In this document: piece after piece, positions 39,715-53,200 of the stretch
How the letters are laid out: each line of letters begins with the position of its first letter
Numbering within the stretch: the stretch's first letter is position 1
Source: Heliocidaris tuberculata
Taxonomy: Eukaryota; Echinodermata; Echinoidea; Camarodonta; Echinometridae
Length of the DNA: 64,000 nucleotides
Assembly: GCA_025618425.1 (NCBI GenBank)
Contig: CM046836.1
Location: forward strand, 22,170,981-22,234,980
Direction: 5' to 3'
Position numbers and translations under genes: made by a program
The notes under the pieces: model-generated
What the model was told of the DNA's origin: nothing
The model's database searches: none
What the model saw: only the letters and a program-made list of their open reading frames with translations

Positions 39715-41785
39715 TTTTTTATTGTAGAGATTTCATATGGCTTTGAAATGTCACAAACCTTATATTATCTGATGAGAATAAGAAGGCTTTAAAGAAGTGC
39801 CTGGAACTGTGTTCATGCAGTTACATTTACATTTCCCTGCTGATGAGCTAAGAAGGCTCAAGGTATTGTTGAGTTTTGATTACTAATTTCATGCTGGAGA
39901 AACTGTCTAAATTGAAGTACACTGTAAATTTAATTCCCTGATTATGTAGGAAATAGTTACATCTAACAGTTGCTTGAACTAGCAAAATTAAAACAAAATT
40001 GAAAGTCTGCTGGAAAAAAAAAGAGAGTGTGTGTACCTTCAAGATGTCTGAGAGAAAGTGTTTAATCTATGGTTTTTTTCACCTGTTACAGTGTGGTATG
40101 GGTTTGCGATGTAATTTCTAGCTCACATCTCAAGAAGATGTGGAGAAATGCTATTTTATCATAGTTATCAGCCAGTCTGGAGATTGCACTGTTGATACTA
40201 CAGTTGATTGATCATGAATTATAAAACAAGCAGCAGGATAAAGACAGAGGATGTTATGTTACCTAGTATGCAACAGAATGATTCCTTAGGCTTTATCATG
40301 TTTATAGCCATAAAAAATATGTTCATGCATCAAAATTTAGGGTTGTGAATACTTCATGTCTGTAAATTCAAAGGGTACCAATCACCTACAAAAAATTCAT
40401 GTACAGCTGGAATGCATAAAATCAACCTCAAAAAGCTTTTCTGTCATTCTATGGGTTAATGGTTAAGGATCATGAAAAAAATAAAGGGCTACATAAAACC
40501 CTGCTCACGGAACCCAAGTTGGATTTGGGTTACATGCCCACCTCTACTATGCGAGCGCAAAAGAATGCATCAACTGGACTCCTCACATGTTGCTTTTATG
40601 TTTTGATTGATTGTATTTAAACTTACAATACATGTACGTTTCTATAAGAAGTAATATTTGAAGCTTATATTTCAAATATAGTACATGTATAGCAACATGG
40701 AACCCCTAGTATAAAGGGCAAAATATTTTTTTGTGAATGGTACACTTTGATAATTCATAGTAGCCCAGTGATTTTGTATCTTTATTCTTGAATCTTAATA
40801 TCCATATTTTGAAAACCAATTTTAAGTCATTGTTCTTGGGGTTTTGTTTTGTTTTGTTTTTCTGTTGTTTTGTTTTTGTGTTGTTTTCTTTTGGGGTTGA
40901 AAGTGGAAGGGGTTACAAACATATTGTTTATTTTATTTTTTCTAATTATTATACGTTTCCTAAATCTGTGGTAATTAGCCATCTGGTATTGACGATCAAA
41001 GTATTAAGGTTGTAATGTTTCCATTGTATATGAGCAGTTTGCATTATGTTCAAAATGTTTGAAGTACAACTCAGTGTCTCAAGTGCCTTCAAAGTTGGGC
41101 AATGTGCTTTAAGTCTCTCTACAAATGTTATTTTTGAAAGAGATATTTCGCTTGGTGTGTGCTCTCATGAAGTTCTTGCTGCCCATATAATGTTAAGACT
41201 CACTTTGATTCATAGTATTTTTTATGAATTTCAATGGGCCGACAGTACTTTTACAAGCTCTACCTATTACAATGACTCATCACATAACGATGATAGTCAA
41301 ATCCATTTTTAATATACACTGTACTGCAAATTGTGTTTTATTTTTATATCCAAACTTTAACCCATTCTGCATCACAGTTTCTATATTTCTAGTAAGCAAA
41401 GTCAGCTAGACATTTTCCCTTCATCTCTTTCAAGCATCTTCTTAATTATTTGTCTTTCCAGGTATCTGTATTGCTGTATTAGTTTTTGTCTTGAAGGGAA
41501 CAGGCATTCCATGTTACATATTTCTGTGTGAAATAAGCATGATTACGTTTTGAGCAAGTGCAATAAAGTAAAAAACCACCATTCTTATAGTATTGTGAGC
41601 TTTAATTTGTTTGTGTATACATGTACGTATCAGGTTCCCACAGAAATTAGAGAACCAAATTCCATGACTTCCCATAACCCATTTTTTGCCTTTTTCTATG
41701 ACCAGATAAGTACCATTTTAGTATGGGTTGCGGTATCCTAGCGGCATACAAATACCATGCAGAGAAATAGTTTATATTATTAACC
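39715..41785. other. Intergenic, no gene seen
   Basis: A/T-rich with a GTTTT-rich run at 40845-40895. Possible distal tepsin 3' UTR. No exon, TIR or LINE is recognised. Confidence 0.5.
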
Positions 41786-41793
41786 ATATCAGA

Positions 41794-42875
41794 CAGGCGC
41801 GCCGGAAGCAGTTTGGGATTGGGGGCAAACATTCAAGGGGGCTCATCTTTCAAGAGCTCATGCTCACCCCTAAAAAAACACACACGCTTTCCCACCCTCT
41901 CACAACAATACAGATCCTACTGCTAAATCAAATTTTTACTCGAAAATTCTCTGACAAGCAAAAAAAAAAAAAAAAAAAAAAAAAGGTTAAAAGCATTTTT
42001 GGGGTGGGGTGTATTTTTACTGGAAAATTCTCTGACAAGCAAAAAAAAAAACAAAACACCAGAATTATGCTAAAATTATGCTAAATTTTGTCAAATTATG
42101 CTAATTAAAGCGGTCAAAATTCTGCCAGAAAGCAGAATTCTGCCAACTCTGGCAACCTTGCGTCTAATACAAAACCTCCACTACGTTAAAGTTTAAAGTT
42201 TAAATGCTTTATCTGTCTTCAGTAATCTCCATGAATACGAAAAATGAATACAAAGGCTTACAATTACGTAATAAAGCAATCAAGCTTTTAATATACACAC
42301 GATTTTTACTCCTTTACCAGTGGCGGATCCAAGGGGGGGGGGGCAATCCCGGCCCGTGCCCCCCCTTTTGAGGGAAAACAATGCAATGTGCCCCCCCTAT
42401 TTGCGATTGTGCCCCCCCCCCTTTTCGACCAGAAAACCTTTTTTTTTTTTTTTTTTTTTTTTTCTGCTTGTCAGAGAATTATTGAGGGGAACTGGACCCC
42501 ATAACCCCCCCCCCCCCCCCACTGAGCGACATTTGGAGGGCTGGCGAAATTTTTTTTTTTGCTCGCCACCCCCCCCCCCCCCCCCCACTGAGCGACTTTT
42601 GGAGGGCTGGCGAGAGACCAAAAAAATATGGGTCTCCCTCCAAGCAGTTTCCCAAAGTTGACAATCCTGCATTTGTGTGCCCCCCCCCTTATACGAAATC
42701 CTGGATCCGCCCCTGCCTTTACTACTGATTTTTTTTTTTTTATGGGGGTGGGGGGCTTTTTTGGGGGGCGAAAATGCATTTTGCCCCCCCCCCCACTTTT
42801 TCGTTTGGGGGGGGGGCGACCGCCCCCCCCCCCCGCCCCCCCCCCCCCCCCCCCCCCCCACTTCCGGCGCCTATG
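41794..42875. mobile_element. hAT element (outer of a nested pair)
   Basis: Perfect 8-bp duplication ATATCAGA at 41786-41793 and 42876-42883. Ends CAGGCGCGCCGGAAG and CTTCCGGCGCCTATG. The inside repeats TTCTCTGACAAGCAAAAA twice and carries long C and G homopolymers. A second hAT element is inserted at 42318. No transposase frame. Confidence 0.88.
42318..42715. mobile_element. hAT element nested in the one at 41794-42875
   Basis: Ends CAGTGGCGGATCCAAGG and CCTGGATCCGCCCCTG. Direct repeat CCTTTAC at 42311-42317 and 42716-42722 (7 of the usual 8 bp clear). Long C and T runs make the frames through it meaningless. Confidence 0.82.
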
Positions 42876-43682
42876 ATATCAGACATCTGAGCATTGCAAT
42901 TTTTACATTTTATTGCCCGGCTTTGACAAGCCAACAAAATTACGGGCAGATATATTGTTTATTGCCCGGTTTCGAAAGTCAATGGGATTTTGCATGTTAA
43001 ATAGCGGGCAATAAACTGCATTTTTTACAATATTTTCGAGTTCGCTCTAGATGTCTTATTCTGTTAATAATAATGATATGGACTGGCTACTTTCGGGGGA
43101 TACATTAATTGCCCTTACTAGAATCGTATTGCCCAAGTCTTCGACTCGATTCTATTTTAGGCAATAAATATACCCCCTCAAGGCTAGTCCACATTATATT
43201 ATTATTTCATGTTCGTGGTGGAAGGCTGCCGCATACAGCCTACACCCACGATCAATTTCCAAGACTTTCCATGACTTTCCATGACTTTCCAAGATTTATT
43301 TGTCCATGACTTTCCAGGTTTTTCCATGACCCCGCGTGGGAACCCTGGTATATGTATGTGTAATGTATTACATGCAAGCCCAGGCTATTCCATTGTGTTA
43401 AGACTTTAAAATCAGTGAAACAGATATGAGATGTTTGAGAAAAATCACAATTAAAAAAAAAAAGATTAGACCAATAATTTATGCAAATCTGTCTTGCGAT
43501 TGTGATGTCATAGCTTCAGAATAATTTTGTGATCGACTAAATCATTAAATGTATTCCATTTCTGGAATCTGTACAAATTATTTTCAGTTGGTGCATAAAC
43601 ATGCATCCACCTTAATTTCAGCACGAGGAAATGATTTCGTCAGAAAGAGATGTTAATATATGACATTTTATAAACCAATTAA

Positions 43683-44267
43683 AGGGAAATCCAACCTTAA
43701 TAGCAAGTTGCTTTGAAAGAAAGAGGAAAAATCAGAGAAGCAGATTGGTAAAAGTTTGAACGAAATCGGACAAGCAATAAGAAAAAAAATATGAATTTTT
43801 GAAAGTTGTAATCACTATGCATATGGGAATTTCAAATTGGCCGAATAGGTAATGTCATTGTGATGTAGCTGTGGACAACTCCCCCATTCGCTCTAATACA
43901 CAAAATGACTAAAATGTCACCTTTTTTCAAATTGCATTACTCAGTAGGATCGTTTCGTTCATGAGGACTTATAGCAATATGCTATCTCCAAGATATTTTG
44001 AGTACTGCTCCGAGGGTATAAGCGCCTCGAAGAAAACTGCAAATTAATATTTTTGTGTATGACAAATGGGAGGGTTGTCCACAAAAATGTCACAATTGAC
44101 TCATCAAATTGCCAATTTGAGATTCGCATAGATGTAGTGATCTCATTTTTCAAACATCCATAACTTTCTTAGTCCTTGTCCGATTCCTTTCAAACTTTCA
44201 CCATCCTGTTTTTCTTTATTTTTCTGCTCTCACACAAATCATCTTATTACCAAGGTTGGATTGCCCT
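43683..44267. mobile_element. TTAA-flanked MITE, 585 bp
   Basis: TTAA at 43679-43682 and 44268-44271. Ends AGGGAAATCCAACCTTAATA and TACCAAGGTTGGATTGCCCT are inverted repeats, and pairing continues irregularly inward (for example GACAACTCCCCCATT against AATGGGAGGGTTGTCC). Not coding. Confidence 0.82.
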
Positions 44268-44271
44268 TTAA

Positions 44272-45494
44272 GTGGTGAGATTGTAGCTCTGATATCACAG
44301 ACATATTACAACACTGTCAACTGGGTCCCCCCTGAACACAATTTATATTCAAAACATTCCTCTTTTTCTCTCTCTCTCTCTCTCTCTCATTCTATTCAAC
44401 TTTCTCTGATCCAATATGATTTTTCTGCCTCCACAAATTCCATATTTTGGGGGTTTTTTAATGACATTTTTTTGGGGGGGTGAATTCCACCCCCCCCCTC
44501 GACGTTTCTTGCGATATGTCCGTAACGCACAAAGCAGTTGCCGCGGCGTTTCGCGACTTTTTTCTTTCGAATCTCACGCATCTTTTTGAGACCAAATTCA
44601 CGATGTCTGGGCATGCGGTTCTGAAGTTACTCGCACGTCAGACCAAAAATTGCTCAAAAACGTGATTTCATGTATAATTTCAATACAAAATGTGTTTTCA
44701 GCCAAAATTTAGAAATCTATGAATATTTTCACATTTACTGATTAAAATCAATTTATTTCATGCTGTTTATAATCGCAAAAGTGTCCCCGACAAATTTCAT
44801 CCAAAAAACAATAAAAAACAAAAGGTAAAAAAACAAAGAAATACATAAGAAATTTGAAATACAATAAAATACATAAGAAATCATTCTTGATACCAAATTT
44901 TTTTCAAGTATATTTGCTAAGAATACTGGAAAGAGTGTCTAGACCAAAAATTAGCATTTTTGGAGTTTTATTTAATGATTTAGAGCAAAATTTTTATTTC
45001 ATACATAAATTAGCATAATTAATTAATGTGAAACTATTTCGGAGTATTTAACTATACAGTTTTGTAGACTACATTGTGGACGACGTGCGTGCCGATTTTC
45101 GGCGCGATTGCGCGGTCGACGGTCGAGATCTCGGATTCCCCCACCCCCGGCTGTGGCATAGCCAAAATCTCCCGGCCCTTTTAAGGTTAAATGTACCACT
45201 TTAATAATTGGTTACTGCATGCGCATGCGCGGGCGGGATCTCCTATAATTTCTCCAGGAAAATTACAAAACAAAATAATTGGTTACTGCATAGACCACTG
45301 TAAAACCAGAAATTTTCACGTGCACGGAACTTTCAAAGTTTCATGCCACGAAATACTAAAATCACAATTGAAACAACGTAATATTATTGCAATTTGCGGC
45401 TACAAAATTGGCTGTCATTAACAATTCGCGAAACTTTTTTATGTTGCAAAAGTTTTGGGTTTTACAGTTATTAATGTTTACAGGCTTAGACCAA
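44272..45494. other. Intergenic, no gene seen
   Basis: Has (CT)n near 44371 and short C/G runs near 44475-44500. ATAATTGGTTACTGCAT occurs twice at 45203 and 45276. No exon seen. Confidence 0.5.
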
Positions 45495-45722
45495 ACAACA
45501 TATGAATATCATTTTTTTTTTCACAGAAAAGTGACAAAATTACTAGATATGGCCAGTCATTAAAGTTTCTTTCTGTCATCACTCTCCACGGACGAAACCA
45601 CCAATGACAACAACATATAAATATCATTTTTTTTTTCACAGAAAAGTGACAAAATTACCAGATATGGCCAGTCATTAAAGTTTCTTTCTGTCATCACTCT
45701 CCACGGACGAAACCACCAATAG
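45495..45722. repeat. 115-bp tandem duplication
   Basis: Copies from 45495 and 45610, nearly identical, including GGCCAGTCATTAAAGTTTCT and CACTCTCCACGGACGAAACC. Confidence 0.92.
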
Positions 45723-45874
45723 AAAGTGGTTGTCAAATCATCCTTTTTTGGGCAACAATCGCCCAAATACAAATTTCAACCAAGCACTCGAAGCTCCTGC
45801 AACTTGCATTTCTACATAAAGTCACTGAATTCACAACTCGCCATTAATACACATGTATACATATACTGGTACTG

Positions 45875-46429
45875 GGCAATCCTGGGTTTAGCGGTCTAAA
45901 TTATTTCAGGTTGCAAACTTCAGCATGGACTTCTTAAAGGCCACCGCACACCTTACGATCAGTCTGCGATCCAATTTCAGAAGAAAATGTAGTATCATTT
46001 GACATATTTAAAAACGAAAAATATTTTTGAGGGTCTGAATAGTCCTACAGATAGTAATATTGATAATACAACCTTTGCAGAGTTTTCTAGTCGGTGGAAT
46101 GGCCAAATGCTCCGAGTTGTAGTGACGTCACAAAAATCATACGACTGCCTACGATTTGAAACAAATTTTGCCCTTATTCCCTGTAGAAAGCTTACAACAG
46201 CTCACCATAACCCGATGTTTAGTATTCATATTACTTTTCAGAACCTGCATAGAGTATATTTCATTTGTTAAAATGCCAATATTTAATGCCATAGCAATTT
46301 ATTTCACAAATCGGATCGCAAACCGATCGCAAGGTGTGCGGTGGCCTTAATGTAACTCTAACCCTAACCCTAACCCACACTGAAGCTAGCAACCTAAAAT
46401 AATTTAGACCGCTAAAACCCAGGATTGCC
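45875..46429. mobile_element. TIR element, outer of a nested pair
   Basis: About 45-bp inverted ends, left GGCAATCCTGGGTTTAGCGG and right CCGCTAAAACCCAGGATTGC. Flanks CTGGTACTG and CTGGAACTG form a 9-bp duplication with one mismatch. It contains another element from about 45937 to 46348. No coding capacity. Confidence 0.78.
45937..46348. mobile_element. Inner MITE, GGCCACCGCACACC family
   Basis: Ends AGGCCACCGCACACCTTACG and GCAAGGTGTGCGGTGGCC are inverted, with CTGCGATCC/GGATCGCA inside. TTAA lies at each border. A short telomere-like run CTAACCCTAACCCTAACCC follows at 46358. Confidence 0.7.
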
Positions 46430-47227
46430 CTGGAACTGTATACATTACACTCTTCCATGGAAAATCCCCCCCCCCCCCAAGAATATGAATGTTGCACTTT
46501 CTGTTTTGACTAAAATTGGCTTACATTTTTCCTTCTGAAGTAGAAATACTCAAAATCTGTTTTTTTTAAGTTCATTTTATAAACTACTGTATAAACTTAG
46601 TAGCACAAGCATAGAAGAGGAGTTATGATACAGTAGTTTGTCTTCTTGTTCAGCTTTTTTTAAACCTCATACAACACTTCAAGAGATGAAAGAGAGAAAT
46701 AAACGGAAATTGAAAATGTTTCACATGGTAACAAATCTTTTAATTCTAATATATTTTTTTCTTCTGTGTTACACAGCAAAATAATACAAACTTCTACATG
46801 GCATTTCACAAGACAATAAAGACAGTCAACATGTGACTGTGATTAGGCATTGGTCAAATATTGATTCCATCCCAAAGCGTATTTCTTTTGAATTTTGGGG
46901 TTTCAATGGCTCATCCAAAATGGAAACTGACTTGAGGAATACACAAGGAATACCAGTTTCAGCAAGAAGAATATGATTTGGGTTTTCAATACTGACACAA
47001 AATAGGTTCCCAAAGAGAGAAAACCATCTTGCAAGTCTGCTACCATTTCCATTCTATATTCAAATTATCAGTCCCTTCTCCTTGGTGAATCGGTTGTATG
47101 TGTCACTATATTGTAAAGTCCATGTTAGTTTGTTGTATCCTTTTATGATCAGAATTGAAGAAATTGAATAAACTCCAGTTGGAATTACGAAGATTGTAGA
47201 TATTGAGGCTAAAGGGTGCAGTTATCA

Positions 47228-47259
47228 TCACCAGTGGTGTTTCCTGAGACGGTGTTCCT
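47228..47259 (-). CDS. ATP5MF: ATP5MF exon 4 and stop
   Basis: Reads (K)EHRLRKHHW then TGA (47228-47230). The basic tail matches the matrix-side C terminus of subunit f. Acceptor CCCTTGCAG on the minus strand. Confidence 0.85.
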
Positions 47260-50200
47260 CTGCAAGGGAAAAAGGTAAAAAGATACAAATTAGAGTGATG
47301 GTGGACAGTAAGGTAGGAGTCTGGAAGGATGGAAGAGATGTCAATGATTGATAAGAAAATAGACATGTAAAGAATGCATGAGTCCATCACATGGAAATAA
47401 ACATTTTGTCAAACAAATTTACAATGCCAACATAACATACATTCAACTCAATATTTGCTTCATGAAACATAAGAAATCTTATCATAACATACAATGTCCA
47501 TTGAGTTTTAAGAAAATAGTGGAGGTCATGATCACATTTGATAGTCTCTTCATTCTTTTTTAGACAACTACTGTAGTAAATTGTTCTCATTCCTCATTAT
47601 TCATTCAAATAAAATTCACTGTACATAATGAGCATGTAGTCATGACTCCTCTCATACTTCCCAGAAATATTAACATCTCATGTTTATAATATAGGTAAAT
47701 CCCGTAACAACCAAGTCCCAAGGAAAAGAGAAAACACTTTATTACAGGAGGGTTCTAAAAATGGAACATCACGTGAAATGATCAGTAATTGAAAAGTGAA
47801 TTGAAACAAATTGTGGACTCAAAGGCCCGTATTCTGAACTCCAGTTTAACTTAAACCGCAGTCTAAGTGTGGTTTAATTCCAGTCTAAACCTGCCCTTTA
47901 AACCAGAGTTTTAGAAAATCACATTCTGAACTTCAGTTAAACTTAAACTCCAGTCTAGTGTGGTTTAACCTTATTGAGACTGAACTTGCGGTTTAGGTCA
48001 GTTTTAATTAAAGCTCTGGTTTAACTTAGACTAGAGTTTAAGTTAAACCCGAGTTCAGAATACGGGTCAAAGAGTTTTATTCCCATGTATATGCATGTAC
48101 ATAATGAAACAATATTAACTCATATGGGTTGCTCTTGAAATGTCCGATTCAAACAAATTTTGGGGCAAAATAGTTTTTTTAGCCTTTCTTTAATGTTTGT
48201 GAAATTCATCAAGATTATGTAATTATATTGATGGTTCCATAAACTTGCAATTCATAAATACTCCTAATACAAAAATCAACCAAAACTACTGTTTCTCTCA
48301 AAATACTACTGCAGCATCAGTTCCCGATATTACCTTTGAAATAGGACACAGCATATCCTAGCTTTATATCTTAATTCCAATAAAAGCTACTTTGCAACAA
48401 TATGATTTCTCTTTTTACTTGGTGTTAGATGCTTACTTTCAACTTTGAAGCGCCACATGTAGTTCAGAATGACAAAGGTTGCAATAAATTGGCCGACTGG
48501 AGCCACATTGCCTCGTACTACATTGATGTATTTATTGTAATACCTTGTGCGACCTGCAAGAATGGAAAAAAAGAAAAATAGAATTGTGATTAAGGTGTAA
48601 CAAAAGGGTTGACAGTTCCATTATGTTAAGTACCTCCTCTTAAAGATAAAGGCGAGTTCTGGTCATGCGATCACATTGTGAAAGTAACTATCTCAAGGCA
48701 ATCAGGAAAGGCTAATCTGGGTGCCGTTGCATAAAACTTGCTATTATAGTAACTTTGCTATTATAGTAACTTTTCATGGAATTCTGGATTTTGATTGGCT
48801 CTTGAGCAACGTTACCATGGTAGTTACCATTGATGGCAAAGTTACTATAATAGTAAGTCTTTATGCAATGGCACCCATGTCTACTTATGAATTGTTTTAT
48901 AGTGTGAGGTTTTGGAATCATCAAAATGATAACAAATACACCTAATCTTGCTGAAAAGTACATGTACTGCACACAGAAATGGGTATATGGGACTGCACAC
49001 ACAAGTGGCAAGAAAGTTGGGCCCAAACATTTCAGCCATTTCTCATCATATTTCGAATATGAGGGCATTTCAAAAGCTATCATTTTCAGGGGACATTTCT
49101 AGAATGATATTCTTCCAAACTGACATAAAAAGAATGGGAAAGCTCACAAGATCATTTTTTCACCTCTCGCAGAGCTCAACCTTCTCTTTCAAACTAACTT
49201 TCAGGGGGGGGGGGGGATTGTAACTGGTGCATCAACACACTGAGTAAACTATCATTACTCAGCACTATTAACACAGCAGTGTTAATGTAGCACTGTTGCT
49301 TGGCCTTAAACTGCCATTGATCTTTACCATCTGGCAAAGAGGGCAGAATAGGTTCAAAGACAATGCAAAATGACATATCCCTTCCCACTCCCAAACTACA
49401 TGTACATGTACATGTAGTTCATGAATTCAAATTACAAAGAGCTAAATCAAAATAAAATAAGTAAAATACTCATTAAACATTCAAGATAAATTCAAAACCA
49501 TTTAATCTCTAAATTCAGATAAACCCTTATCTCATATCTTTTTTTTTTGTAACTTATTTCATCACAACATGCAATAAATGAATATGATGCTAGAAAGAAA
49601 TGTCCATAGTAAGGCTACAAGGGTTATTCAGCAGTTTTAATTCCCTTTTAAAAATAAATTCTTTGTAACTTGCATCCACTGGTTGGAAACAAACTCTACT
49701 TCTTTTACAGATTGATCACGCCTTGGTAAAAACTTATTAAACAGTCAAAATTTGGTTGTGGTGGCTGCTATTAAAGCTCCATGCTGGAACTTGTCCGTTT
49801 TGTTCCCTGATTTATGCACTACAATTCCTAGGCAGATTGTGTTTATGAAGTTGCCCTTTGTGATCATGTACGTAAGGCTATTTAGAGTTCAAGCCCAATC
49901 ACCCCTTCCCCCATCCCCCTTATTTCTAACCAATCCTACCTCTTCCAAGGGCCCTCATCAGACCACCTGGGGTGAAAGAGCAGGTTGACAGCCATCTAGG
50001 CAGCTGGCCAAGCTTGACTTCACTTAGCCTCAACTCTGCAACAGCTGTCAAATGAACAACATCAAATTGAAAATAGTTGAACGATCAGAGATTTTACCTG
50101 CATTCTTACAAATATGATATGGACAGGGATCTTAAATTGGACTAGCTTTTCACACTGAACTTAAAAAGGGTAATGAAACTATGAAAGACTACAGTTAGCT

Positions 50201-53200
50201 AAAGTACAATTAGCCACCAAAAAGGTACAAATGAGCAAAAGTGATGGGGCTCTGCTTATGGCCACCTAAAGTGCTTTGTGAAAAAAATTCCCATCAGCAC
50301 TAAATTAATTTCCAGATTCCAGCAAAATGAAATTTAAAGTTCAAAATTTGATGGACCCTACTGTAGTTATTTCTCATCAGGGAAAATTGGAAAGCATACC
50401 ATCTCTTTGTTTTTTGAAAATGTGAGAAGATAATAATTATATCAAGAATCCAGAAGGGCCTGAAATGAGACATTTAAAAATCTTGAAAAGTATTTATCTC
50501 CTTTCTCATTCCAACTCTTATCTAGAAATTACATGCATACCCCCCCCCCCCCCCCCAATGCACACACAACCATGACAACAGTCAAGACAGTTGTGCTGTA
50601 TAAAAAAAAAGGTTAACTATCCCAAAACTATCTGAAGAAACCGTAGCCTCAGGTTTGAGTTAACCATTTTGAGTAATATTTTTCGCAGAAATATCTCTTT
50701 TCCAACATTACACTTAATTATATATCGGCAGGATAATTAATGGTTGCATCATAATACTTACGACAGTTAAGCTTGTAAAGATCTACTGCACTGTAAGTAC
50801 AGTATGGTCAGGGGTCCTAAAGCAAATATATACAATGCGACGTGTTCAATGCGCCAAACTTTTGGTGTGAATGAGCAACGAGATTATCATTTAGGTTTGC
50901 AAAAAAGAATGACCAATTTTCCTTTATTTTTGTGATATTATCACCATTTGCAAATCGGGATGAAATTCACATCAGTCAGCTTTAAAATCAAGATTTGCAT
51001 TCACTTATTACGTGTGCATAGCTTTAGGACCCTTTCATTTTGTTGAACAAAATTTGACATGGGTGTCAACATCAACTTGAAAATTGATGTTAGACTCTGA
51101 CATTAATTTGTATGTTGTAATTTTCTCTGGGATTTAATTTCAGAGTAGAATATATGTATAAACAAGATATATAAAAGAAATTTGCAAAATTCATCGAAAA
51201 AAGTGACTTTTTAGCTACTGAAAACAAAGTTTGTTCCTAGCTTTAGGTCCCCCCATCATACAGAGCCAGAGAGGTCGCGCCGACATGCAACTTCTAACTC
51301 GATGCCAAGCTGTACGAGCTCCGTGGCTTATCAATCTGGTACTGGCACACGGAGCTGTACTGGATGCCTATTCTGTGTGTGGAGGGGGATATCAACAAAA
51401 AAATCTAGATCTAAATATCACCATTTCCCACATATTGTGAGCCATGCAAACCCGTATCCGGACAACTACCCCCTGGACAATTACCCCCCGGACAACCACC
51501 CCCCGGAAAACCACCCCCTGGACGACTACCCCCCTAGGACAACTACCCCCCAGGACAACTACCCCCCAGGACAACTCCCCCCCAGGACAACTACCCCCCA
51601 GGACAATTACCCCCCAGGACAACTACCCCCCAGGACAACTACCCCCCGGACAACTACCCCCCGAACAACTACCCCCTGGACAGTTACCCCGGAAAAATTG
51701 TCCTGGGGGTAATTGTCCTGGGGGTAGTTTTCCTGGAGGGTAGTTGTCCTGGGGGGTAATTGTCCTAGGGGGTAGTTGTCCTGGGGGGTAGTTGTCCTGG
51801 GGGGTAGATGTCCTAGGGGGGTAGTCGTCCAGGGGGTGGTTTTCCGGGGGGTAGTTGTCCGGGGGGTAGTTGTCTAGGGGGTAGTTGTCCTAGAGCCATG
51901 CAAACCACCTCAGAGTTTGCTAAAGGGGTTACCTTCCAGGCTTTACTAAAATTGTAAAAATTGAATAAATAAAAAAGGAAAAAAACCCACAAAAATTGGC
52001 AGGTATGATCAGGTTTTTCTTAAAAATCTTACCTTGCATGTGTAGTCCCATGTAGGTCTATACAAGTTACATGTGCAAGGTAAGAAAAACCTGACCACAC
52101 CTGCCGATTTTTATTTTTTTTAATTTTTTTTTTATTCATTCGATTTTTACAATTTTAGTAAAGCCTGGAAGTTAACCCCTTTAGCAAACTCCGAGGGTGG
52201 TTTGCATGGCTCACAATCATAACAAAAAGTGGGAAATGGTTATATTTACTTAGATCTAGATTTTTTTTTGTTGATATCCCCCTCCACACCACTCACACTT
52301 AGGCGAGGTTATTGGAGATAACCTCGCACTCTGTACCTTCATACCGTGAGTAATTGCCTCCCAAAGGCAAGTGTGTGATATCTTGCCCATAAGTGTGCAG
52401 GAGGGGAGCAAGATCACTGACCAAAAACAGCCTGAAAATTTCACTTGATCAAGATGATAAAGATCCTATCGAAGGATCTGGCATGAAATTATTCTATATT
52501 CTATCATTCTAAAATGTAGAAGGAAGTATTTTCTCAAAATTTTGCCGATTATACTGGTGTTTTTACCTCTTCAACTTAGAGGTCGTGACAGGCCGAAATT
52601 GATACAGCCCCATATAGTGATGGTCCCGTGAGTGCCTACACACTAGCCTGGAAGGCTCTTTAAAGAGTAAAACAAAAAAAAAAAGCTAATAAGAGTTGGG
52701 CACGATTTTTTACATCATATATATCATATATAAGATGGATTTTCTAAGGATTTCTGACGCTGCCACTGCATTTCACATTTTTCCCCCCGATATTTCTTAA
52801 TTCAAGGGTAAGCTGGCTCACAGTAAAGGTGATTTTCAGAATTTCAGGAAGTTCTTTAAACTCTAAAATGGCTGCTTTATTGCAGAGTGAGATTAAAAAA
52901 CCAGGCTCTGTGAAGAGTAGCGTCAGCTTTTTTTTTTTTACTCTTCAAAGAGCCTTCCACCAGGTCCAGGCTACTCCACACACAGTATAGTATAGGCATC
53001 CAGTGTACAGCTCCATGTGCCAGTACCAGATTGATAAGCCATGGAGCTCGTACAGCTACTCGGTGCCCTGCAGCAGTGCAGTGCCATGGTGGCAGTGCGC
53101 CGTACACGTTAGGCCTAACACTGGTGGCAGTGCTAGCAGTGGCAGAGTCAGAAATCCTTAGAAAATCCATCTTAATTCTTATACGGTCAGAGGTCCTAAA

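Noticed and set aside
42320..43000. Gly- or Pro-rich frames
   Set aside because: They come from G and C homopolymers within nested hAT elements.
46355..46380. Telomere or chromosome-fusion site
   Set aside because: Only about three CCCTAA units, next to transposon ends; similar runs are parts of MITEs here.
51302..51743. Pro/Tyr/Thr-rich repeat protein
   Set aside because: Translation of the opposed minisatellite arrays; frames exist in several registers and both strands.
51453..51892. CRISPR-like array
   Set aside because: Units are contiguous 16-17 bp without spacers and the genome is clearly metazoan.
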